Positions 1 to 4,741 of a stretch of 7,094 nt of DNA are shown piece by piece. Origin of the DNA: Pseudomonadota bacterium (GTDB taxonomy: Bacteria; Pseudomonadota; Alphaproteobacteria; Micavibrionales; Micavibrionaceae). Below the pieces are notes generated by a model. It saw nothing but the letters and a program-made list of their open reading frames with translations, searched no databases and was not told the DNA's origin. Made by a program: the position numbers and the translations under genes. The stretch spans positions 1-7,094 of the forward strand of contig JACQIJ010000055.1 of assembly GCA_016198545.1 (NCBI GenBank). Reading direction: 5' to 3'. Numbering within the stretch: position 1 is the first letter of the stretch; each line of letters begins with the position of its first letter.

Positions 1-795
1 ATGGGCGAGTGGTTCCGCGACAACGGGCTGCACGCGCTGTGCATTTACGACGATTTGTCCAAGCAGGCCGTCGCCTACCGCCAGATGTCGCTGCTGCTGC
101 GCCGCCCGCCGGGCCGTGAAGCCTATCCGGGCGACGTGTTCTACATCCACTCGCGCCTGCTGGAGCGCGCGGCGAAGCTGAATGACAAGAACGGATCCGG
201 ATCGTTGACCGCGCTGCCTGTAATCGAAACGCAGGCAGGCGACGTGTCTGCCTATATTCCTACGAACGTGATTTCGATCACCGACGGTCAGATTTTCCTT
301 GAGACCGGTTTGTTCTTCAAGGGCATCCGCCCGGCGATCAATGTCGGCTTGTCGGTGTCGCGCGTGGGATCGGCGGCGCAGATCAAGGCGATGAAGCAGG
401 TCGCCGGCAAAATCAAACTGGAGCTGGCGCAGTACCGGGAGATGGAGGCGTTCGCGCAGTTCGCTTCCGACCTTGATGCCTCGACGCAGAAGCTGCTCGC
501 GCGCGGCGCGCGTTTGACGCAGCTGCTGAAGCAGCCGCAATACTCCCCGCTGCCGGTGGAAGAACAGGTTGTCCTGCTGTTTGCCGGGACGCGCGGATAT
601 CTCGACGGCATCGCCGTGAATCAGGTCAACGCTTATGAAGCCGCGCTGTTGTGCGATTTGCGCGCGGCCGGCAAGGACATTCTCAAGGATATCCGCGAGA
701 AGAAGGCGCTGGATGAGTCGATCGAAGGCAGGCTGTCCGCCTTTCTCGAAAAATTCACAAACGGGTTTGCGGGAACAGCGGCGAAGGCGGCTTAG
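1..795 (+). CDS. atpA: F1 ATP synthase alpha subunit, C-terminal half (5' partial)
   Basis: Alpha subunit of the F1 catalytic head, a membrane-attached (alpha-beta)3 hexamer; alpha supplies the non-catalytic nucleotide sites and an arginine to the catalytic sites. The visible 264 residues begin inside the nucleotide-binding domain. The first codon, ATG, matches the internal Met of the family's MGE(Y/W)FRD stretch, so it is not the start; roughly the first 250 of about 510 residues lie upstream. Visible landmarks are YDDLSKQAVAYRQ (16-28), LLRRPPGREAYPGD (32-45), SRLLERAAKL (51-60) and VGLSVSRVGSAAQ (115-127). Arg121 of the fragment is the expected arginine finger. The C-terminal helical domain ends normally with TAG at 793-795 after an Ala/Lys-rich tail. 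The next start codon follows after one base, so the gene continues into a tight operon. Identity is secure; only the 5' end is missing. Confidence 0.98.
   Translation: MGEWFRDNGLHALCIYDDLSKQAVAYRQMSLLLRRPPGREAYPGDVFYIHSRLLERAAKLNDKNGSGSLTALPVIETQAGDVSAYIPTNVISITDGQIFLETGLFFKGIRPAINVGLSVSRVGSAAQIKAMKQVAGKIKLELAQYREMEAFAQFASDLDASTQKLLARGARLTQLLKQPQYSPLPVEEQVVLLFAGTRGYLDGIAVNQVNAYEAALLCDLRAAGKDILKDIREKKALDESIEGRLSAFLEKFTNGFAGTAAKAA
784..787 (+). promoter_or_regulatory. Shine-Dalgarno-like AAGG for the atpA-atpG interleaved ORF
   Basis: AAGG sits inside the last codons of atpA, 9 bases before the ATG at 797. It supports 797 as the start of the first interleaved gene over the open frame that runs further upstream inside atpA. 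The match is modest, and translation is probably also helped by ribosomes finishing atpA one base away. Confidence 0.5.
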
Positions 796-796
796 T

Positions 797-1210
797 ATGG
801 CTAAAATATTCAGAATAAGGATTGATTTGTTGGATGTTTTTTCTGGGGTGGTTTCCGCCGATTCCCCGGATGAGGGCGTTTCCATGCTGGCCGCTACCTT
901 GGGCCAGCATGGCGCGAGCGTAAAAAACCTTGATCGGATTTTTCGTGAGATGATCTTTGACAATTCTTCCTGCGAGGACGGCCAGTGCGAACTCATTACG
1001 CAGAATGCCGATTTGCTAAACCATATCTTCGACAGGATAAATGAGAAAGACGGTGGCAAGAATCTCAGGACGTTGTTTGTCCATGTCGGCGGCAAGGAAT
1101 TCCTGAACGACACGCCGGATAATGACGCGCTGGCGGCAGATTTGTCGAATCTGCAGGGCACAGGGGCCGTCAAGACAGTCCATATTTATAATAAGCTGGA
1201 AGTGGGATAG
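797..1210 (+). CDS. Unrecognised 137-aa protein between atpA and atpG
   Basis: I do not recognise this family. The frame is open further upstream within atpA, but ATG 797 is chosen because it lies one base after the atpA stop with an AAGG nine bases ahead. The 137-residue product looks soluble, with no signal peptide or membrane helix. It opens with a basic, hydrophobic strand-like segment (KIFRIRIDLLDVFSGVV, 3-19). A central part looks helical (about 44-82) with Cys59 and Cys64 spaced C-x4-C. A second strand-like patch is TLFVHVGG (92-99), and the end is VKTVHIYNKLEVG (125-137), suggesting a small alpha/beta fold. Hand-counted GC is about 50%, lower than atpG or atpD. Its stop codon overlaps the Shine-Dalgarno of atpG, which starts 12 bases later, so it is co-transcribed with F1 genes. 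Real coding status is likely because it fills the whole gap between two structural genes. A role in F1 assembly or control is only inference from position. Confidence 0.8.
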   Translation: MAKIFRIRIDLLDVFSGVVSADSPDEGVSMLAATLGQHGASVKNLDRIFREMIFDNSSCEDGQCELITQNADLLNHIFDRINEKDGGKNLRTLFVHVGGKEFLNDTPDNDALAADLSNLQGTGAVKTVHIYNKLEVG

Positions 1211-1212
1211 GA
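1209..1212 (+). promoter_or_regulatory. Shine-Dalgarno AGGA for atpG, overlapping the upstream stop codon
   Basis: AGGA lies 10 bases before the GTG at 1223 and shares two bases with the TAG that ends the interleaved ORF. It supports the GTG start of atpG and ties initiation of gamma to termination of the upstream orphan gene. Confidence 0.55.
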
Positions 1213-1222
1213 ACATTAAGCC

Positions 1223-2137
1223 GTGCCAAGCTTAAAAGAGTACAGAAACCGTATCGCTTCCGTTAAGTCGACGAGGAAAATCACGTCGGCGATGAAGATG
1301 GTCGCGGCCTCGAAGCTTAAAAAAGCGCAGGAACAGGCGGAAGCCAGCCAGCCTTATGCCCGCGCGATGGCGGCGATGATGACGCGCGTGGCGTCCGGCG
1401 TTTCCATCGGGCCGGGCAGTTCGAAGCTCCTGATTGGCACCGGCAGGGATGATGTTCATCTGCTGCTGGTCGTGACCTCCGACCGCGGGTTGTGCGGCGG
1501 GTTCAACGCCAACCTTATCCGTGCGGCGCGTAACGAGGCGCGCAGGCTCATGAAGGACGGAAAGACTGTGAAATTCGTCTGCGCCGGGCGCAAGGCGCGT
1601 GATGTCCTGCGGCGTGAGTTCGACGATTCGATTCTCCACAGCTTTGTCGGTCTCGGCGGCGCCAAGGGTCGCATCGGCTTTGCCGATGCCGACCAGGTTG
1701 CCCAATTTATTCTCGAACGATTTGATGTGGGCGCGTTCGATGTCTGCACCATGTTCTACAACCAGCTCGTCTCCGTCCTGACGCAGAAACCGACGGCGCA
1801 GCGGCTGATACCTTTCGCCGTGTCCGCTTCTGAAAAGGCGCAGGAGCAGGACAATGATGCCGGGGCAGATAAAAAGCCGTCTCTATTTTACAGTTTTGAA
1901 CCCGGCGAAGATGAAATCCTGAATCAGCTTTTGCCGCGCAATGTTGGCGTGCAGGTTTTTTGCGCGCTGCTGGATTCCGCGGCGGGAGAGCAGGCGGCGC
2001 GGATGACCGCGATGGATAACGCCACCCGCAACGCGGGAGATATGATCAACAAGCTGTCGATCCGCTACAACCGCGCGCGGCAGGCCTACATTACGAAGGA
2101 ACTGATCGAGATTATCTCCGGGGCGGAGGCGGTGTGA
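1223..2137 (+). CDS. atpG: F1 ATP synthase gamma subunit
   Basis: Gamma is the central rotor shaft of F1; its N- and C-terminal helices form the coiled coil that turns inside the alpha-beta hexamer and couples proton flow to catalysis. The start is GTG at 1223, because only this gives the family's N-terminus M-x-SLKEYRNRI and a Shine-Dalgarno at 1209-1212. The 304 residues are close to usual size. Landmarks are VKSTRKITSAMKMVAASKLKKAQ within 14-36, SDRGLCGGFN at 86-95, FYNQLVSVLTQKPT at 178-191, and the C-terminal helix with MTAMDNATRNAGDMI (261-275) and LSIRYNRARQAYITKEL (278-294). A hydrophilic segment at about 203-220 (EKAQEQDNDAGADKK) lies where family members vary. Its TGA overlaps the ATG of the next ORF by one base. 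Both neighbours are unrecognised or separated from other F1 genes by unrecognised ORFs, which is not the usual arrangement. Confidence 0.98.
   Translation: MPSLKEYRNRIASVKSTRKITSAMKMVAASKLKKAQEQAEASQPYARAMAAMMTRVASGVSIGPGSSKLLIGTGRDDVHLLLVVTSDRGLCGGFNANLIRAARNEARRLMKDGKTVKFVCAGRKARDVLRREFDDSILHSFVGLGGAKGRIGFADADQVAQFILERFDVGAFDVCTMFYNQLVSVLTQKPTAQRLIPFAVSASEKAQEQDNDAGADKKPSLFYSFEPGEDEILNQLLPRNVGVQVFCALLDSAAGEQAARMTAMDNATRNAGDMINKLSIRYNRARQAYITKELIEIISGAEAV
2125..2129 (+). promoter_or_regulatory. Shine-Dalgarno GGAGG deciding the start of the atpG-atpD interleaved ORF
   Basis: A perfect GGAGG lies in the last codons of atpG. It is 7 bases from the ATG at 2137 but only 4 from the in-frame GTG at 2134, so the ATG is the better start. 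The ATG also forms a TGATG stop/start overlap with atpG. Confidence 0.65.
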
Positions 2138-2511
2138 TGTCTGAAGAAGAAAAAAAGATGGAGATGCTCTGGAAAAACTTTTCTGGCGCTCATGCTGCGC
2201 TGGCGAATGCCCTGATCTCCGAATGCAGCAGCAGGCCTTCGGGACGGCCGGATCGCGGGTATGTAGTCAGCATTCTACGCGGCCTGTGCGATGCGCGGCG
2301 CGATTTCATGAAGGCTGCCGGCGAATGCGACGATGCGTGGATCAATGACGATGAATCGCAGGTTCTTCGCGATGCTGAAATGCTTTCCATTATTGTCGCC
2401 GGCCATTTCGCCATAACGGATGAGGAAATCGAAGCGGCAAGTCCTGTATTCAAGACATCCACCGGACGGATTACGGACAAGCCGCAGTTTCCGACAAGAT
2501 TTGACGCATAG
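2137..2511 (+). CDS. Unrecognised 124-aa acidic helical protein between atpG and atpD
   Basis: No family is recognised. Start ATG 2137 overlaps the atpG stop by one base (TGATG) and has GGAGG seven bases ahead; the GTG one codon earlier is too close to that site. The 124-residue product has no signal peptide or membrane segment. It is rich in Asp/Glu and appears mostly helical: a charged N-terminus (MSEEEKKMEMLWKNF), helices around 16-31 and 42-63, an acidic stretch near 65-76 (CDDAWINDDESQ) and a hydrophobic helix MLSIIVAGHFAI at 82-93. The C-terminal 20 residues look unstructured. Cysteines are at 30, 51 and 64. Hand-counted GC is about 54%. It ends 30 bases before atpD and fills most of a gap that is normally only a few tens of bases in F1 operons. 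Coding status is well supported by spacing and ribosome-binding site. Function is unknown; a gamma/beta-associated role would be a guess. Confidence 0.8.
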   Translation: MSEEEKKMEMLWKNFSGAHAALANALISECSSRPSGRPDRGYVVSILRGLCDARRDFMKAAGECDDAWINDDESQVLRDAEMLSIIVAGHFAITDEEIEAASPVFKTSTGRITDKPQFPTRFDA

Positions 2512-2529
2512 GGTTTAACGAGTAGAAGC

Positions 2530-2534
2530 GAGGA
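2530..2534 (+). promoter_or_regulatory. Shine-Dalgarno GAGGA for atpD
   Basis: GAGGA lies 7 bases before the ATG at 2542 in a purine-rich leader, which fixes the atpD start. The 30-base spacer after the previous stop (2512-2541) shows no hairpin or promoter I can support. Confidence 0.7.
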
Positions 2535-2541
2535 AAAGAAA

Positions 2542-3987
2542 ATGAGCAAAGCTAAAACACAATCCGGCGCAAACGGCGTGATCACGCAGGTGATGGGCGC
2601 CGTCGTTGACGTTCAGTTCGTGGAGGGCAACGTTCCCGCCATTCTGAATGCGCTGCACACGGAAAACGACGGTAAAAAACTGGTTCTGGAGGTTGCGCAG
2701 CATCTGGGCGAAAACACGGTGCGTTGCATCGCGATGGACTCCACCGACGGCCTCGTGCGCGGGACGCCCGTCAACGATACCGGCGCGCCGATCTCCATCC
2801 CCGTCGGGCCGCAGACGCTGGGCCGCATTCTGGATGTCATCGGCAATCCCGTTGACGAGGCCGGCCCGGTTGAGGCGAAGGAATACTGGCCGATCCACCG
2901 TGCGGCCCCCGCTTACGTGGAGCAGGCGACGGAAACCGAGCAGCTGGTCACAGGCATTAAAGTCGTCGACCTTCTCTGCCCCTACGCGAAGGGCGGCAAG
3001 ATCGGCCTGTTCGGCGGCGCGGGCGTGGGCAAGACCGTGACGATCATGGAACTGATCAACAACATTGCCAAGGCGCACGGCGGCGTATCCGTGTTCGCGG
3101 GCGTTGGTGAAAGAACCCGTGAAGGCAACGACCTTTACCACGAAATGATTGAATCCGGCGTTATCAAGGTCGGCGATCCTGAAGGCTCCAAAGTGGCGCT
3201 CATTTATGGGCAGATGAACGAACCGCCCGGCGCGCGCGCGCGGGTGGGTCTGACCGGCCTGACGGCTGCCGAGTATTTCCGCGACGTGGAAGGGCAGGAC
3301 GTTCTGTTCTTCATGGACAACGTGTTCCGCTTCACGCAGGCGGGCGCGGAAGTGTCCGCCGTTCTGGGCCGCATTCCTTCAGCCGTGGGTTACCAGCCGA
3401 CGCTGGCCACCGACATGGGCGCGATGCAGGAACGCATTACTTCGACGAACAAAGGTTCCATTACTTCCGTGCAGGCTGTGTATGTCCCGGCGGACGACCT
3501 GACCGACCCGGCTCCGGCAACGACCTTCTCCCACCTTGACGCGACGACCGTTTTGTCGCGTCAGATCGCGGAGCTTGGAATCTACCCGGCCGTCGATCCG
3601 CTCGACTCGACATCACGGATTCTGGACCCCCGCGTTATCGGGGAGGATCACTACAAGTGCGCCGCCGATGTGCAAAAAACCCTGCAAACCTACAAGGCGT
3701 TGCAGGACATCATTGCCATTCTGGGCATGGATGAACTGTCGGAAGACGACAAGCTGGTCGTCGCAAGGGCGCGGAAAATCCAGCGCTTCCTGTCGCAGCC
3801 GTTCCATGTCGCCGAAGTGTTCACCGGTCACCCCGGAAAATTCGTGGAGCTGGACGATACCATCAAGGGCTTCCGCGCGATCGTCGATGGCAAGTACGAC
3901 CACCTGCCCGAAGCGGCGTTCTACATGGTCGGCACGATCGAGGAAGCCGAGACGAAAGCCAAGAAAATGGCGGCGGAGGCGGCGTAA
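2542..3987 (+). CDS. atpD: F1 ATP synthase beta subunit (catalytic)
   Basis: Catalytic subunit of F1, making ATP from ADP and phosphate at the alpha-beta interfaces on the cytoplasmic side of the inner membrane. All 481 residues are present, a normal length. The P-loop GGAGVGKT is at 158-165, the catalytic glutamate at Glu190 in GERTREGND, and Walker B VLFFMDN at 254-260 with Asp259. GYQPTLATDMG is at 283-293, DPLDSTSRILDP at 352-363, and the lever region reads DELSEDD at 397-403, against the family's usual DELSEED. The N-terminal beta-barrel begins at about residue 12 (VITQVMGAVVDVQF). Start ATG 2542 has a good GAGGA site. Small departures from the consensus I know are Cys in LLCPYAKGG (144-152) and Thr in KTVTIMEL (164-171), just after the P-loop. 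Nothing suggests inactivity. It is flanked on both sides by unrecognised small ORFs. Confidence 0.99.
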   Translation: MSKAKTQSGANGVITQVMGAVVDVQFVEGNVPAILNALHTENDGKKLVLEVAQHLGENTVRCIAMDSTDGLVRGTPVNDTGAPISIPVGPQTLGRILDVIGNPVDEAGPVEAKEYWPIHRAAPAYVEQATETEQLVTGIKVVDLLCPYAKGGKIGLFGGAGVGKTVTIMELINNIAKAHGGVSVFAGVGERTREGNDLYHEMIESGVIKVGDPEGSKVALIYGQMNEPPGARARVGLTGLTAAEYFRDVEGQDVLFFMDNVFRFTQAGAEVSAVLGRIPSAVGYQPTLATDMGAMQERITSTNKGSITSVQAVYVPADDLTDPAPATTFSHLDATTVLSRQIAELGIYPAVDPLDSTSRILDPRVIGEDHYKCAADVQKTLQTYKALQDIIAILGMDELSEDDKLVVARARKIQRFLSQPFHVAEVFTGHPGKFVELDDTIKGFRAIVDGKYDHLPEAAFYMVGTIEEAETKAKKMAAEAA

Positions 3988-3990
3988 GGA
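3986..3990 (+). promoter_or_regulatory. Shine-Dalgarno AAGGA for the atpD-atpC interleaved ORF
   Basis: AAGGA begins in the atpD stop codon and is 6 bases before the ATG at 3997. It gives the third interleaved ORF its own ribosome-binding site and fixes its start. Confidence 0.65.
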
Positions 3991-3996
3991 CAGAAA

Positions 3997-4299
3997 ATGA
4001 GGCAGAAGAAAAAAACAAAAGATGGCTTTGTGAATAATGATTTTGTAAGAGCTGTCCTGGGCGAGCAGGACCCCGACACGGTTGATGTTGTTATGGGTCT
4101 GCTGGATGAAGGCTTTCGTGTCCAGAATACATATACTGCAGCGCTTTTAATCAATCCTAAAACGCATGAAGCGGCAGCGGTAACGATTTTTCCTGAGAGA
4201 GGGGTGGCATCAACAGTGCAGCGGGGGGGGATTAACGACTCATTACCTGAAAAGCAAACAGTCAGCCAATATCTTGGCAAGAGAAAGCCGAGACTATGA
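3997..4299 (+). CDS. Unrecognised 100-aa basic-ended protein between atpD and atpC
   Basis: No family is recognised. In particular it does not resemble the roughly 104-residue alphaproteobacterial zeta inhibitor of F1 as I know it. ATG 3997 follows the atpD stop by nine bases with AAGGA six bases ahead. The 100-residue product has basic ends (MRQKKKTKDG and LGKRKPRL), a helical-looking segment NDFVRAVLGEQDPDTVDVVMGLLDEGF (14-40, amphipathic, acidic) and strand-like AALLINP and AAVTIFP patches (48-54, 60-66). No membrane segment or signal peptide is seen. Hand-counted GC is about 47%, the lowest in the window. A run of eight G at 4223-4230 encodes Arg-Gly-Gly (76-78). Its TGA overlaps the atpC ATG (ATGA), and atpC has no clear ribosome-binding site, so epsilon translation probably depends on this ORF being read through. 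The basic tails could bind nucleic acid or an acidic partner; that is inference only. Confidence 0.78.
   Translation: MRQKKKTKDGFVNNDFVRAVLGEQDPDTVDVVMGLLDEGFRVQNTYTAALLINPKTHEAAAVTIFPERGVASTVQRGGINDSLPEKQTVSQYLGKRKPRL
4223..4230 (+). repeat. Homopolymer tract of eight G inside the atpD-atpC interleaved ORF
   Basis: Eight consecutive G encode part of Arg76 plus Gly77 and Gly78 of the 100-aa ORF. Adding one G would create an immediate TAA two codons later (reading GAT TAA), about 60 bases short of the atpC start. Losing one G would shift the frame and run to a TAA at 4322-4324, inside atpC. Either error would cut the overlap-based coupling to atpC. The tract is real in the given sequence but is also a typical place for sequencing error. 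Confidence 0.8.
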
Positions 4300-4733
4300 T
4301 CGATTCGAACGCACAAACATTTAACTTCGAACTCGTCTCGCCCGAGAGAAAACTCATGTCCGGCCCCGTCAAAATGGCTGTCATTCCGGGCGAGGAGGGC
4401 GATTTCGGCGTGCTGCCGAACCACAGCGCACTGGTGTCTCCCATCCGCCCCGGCGTGATCCTCGTATTTAGCGAAGGCGATGAAAAGCCGCAGCGCATCT
4501 TCATCGGCGGCGGCTTTGCCGACGTCACCCCGACGCACACTACCGTGCTGGCGGAGGAAGCGGTCAACGTCAACGACCTGAACCGTGCCGATCTCGAAGC
4601 TACCATTCGCAACCTGACGGAGGATCTGGGCATGACATCGGACGAAGCCGAAAAGGTTCATGCCGGGCGCAGGCTGGCTACGGCGAAGGCGAAGCTGGAA
4701 GCCGTGATGGGGCAGCATTCCGCGCAGTATTGA
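4296..4733 (+). CDS. atpC: F1 ATP synthase epsilon subunit
   Basis: Epsilon sits on the foot of gamma, links the rotor to the c-ring and can inhibit ATP hydrolysis through its C-terminal helices. The 145 residues fit the family. The N-terminal beta-sandwich has FELVSPERKLMSGPV (11-25), the signature PGEEGDFGVLPNHS (31-44) and FIGGGFADVTP (69-79). A helical C-terminal part follows (about 94-140) with RRLATAKAKLEAV (125-137). The start ATG 4296 forms an ATGA overlap with the preceding small ORF. Upstream there is only a weak purine stretch (AGAGAAAG) and no good Shine-Dalgarno, so translation is probably coupled. It is the last gene of the plus-strand operon. Its TGA is followed by a short T-run and, after a few bases, the convergent pabC stop. 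Confidence 0.97.
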   Translation: MIDSNAQTFNFELVSPERKLMSGPVKMAVIPGEEGDFGVLPNHSALVSPIRPGVILVFSEGDEKPQRIFIGGGFADVTPTHTTVLAEEAVNVNDLNRADLEATIRNLTEDLGMTSDEAEKVHAGRRLATAKAKLEAVMGQHSAQY

Positions 4734-4741
4734 TTTTTTCT

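Noticed and set aside
1..3. ATG at base 1 as the start of atpA
   Set aside because: It is the internal Met of the conserved MGE-(Y/W)-FRD stretch; the P-loop half of alpha is missing, so the gene begins upstream.
635..796. Upstream extension of the first orphan ORF inside atpA
   Set aside because: This part is the +1 frame of atpA with Arg/Ser/Pro-rich shadow translation; ATG 797 has a ribosome-binding site and correct spacing.
2515..3141. 208-codon minus-strand open frame opposite atpD
   Set aside because: Antisense shadow of the strongly conserved beta subunit.
3997..4299. 100-aa ORF as the alphaproteobacterial zeta inhibitor of F1
   Set aside because: Length is similar, but none of the zeta sequence features I know are present.
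3921..4718. 265-codon open frame on the minus strand opposite atpC and the 100-aa ORF
   Set aside because: It is antisense to atpC, the orphan ORF and the end of atpD, has no recognisable motif, and its hydrophobic C-terminus is the mirror of Lys/Glu-rich codons.
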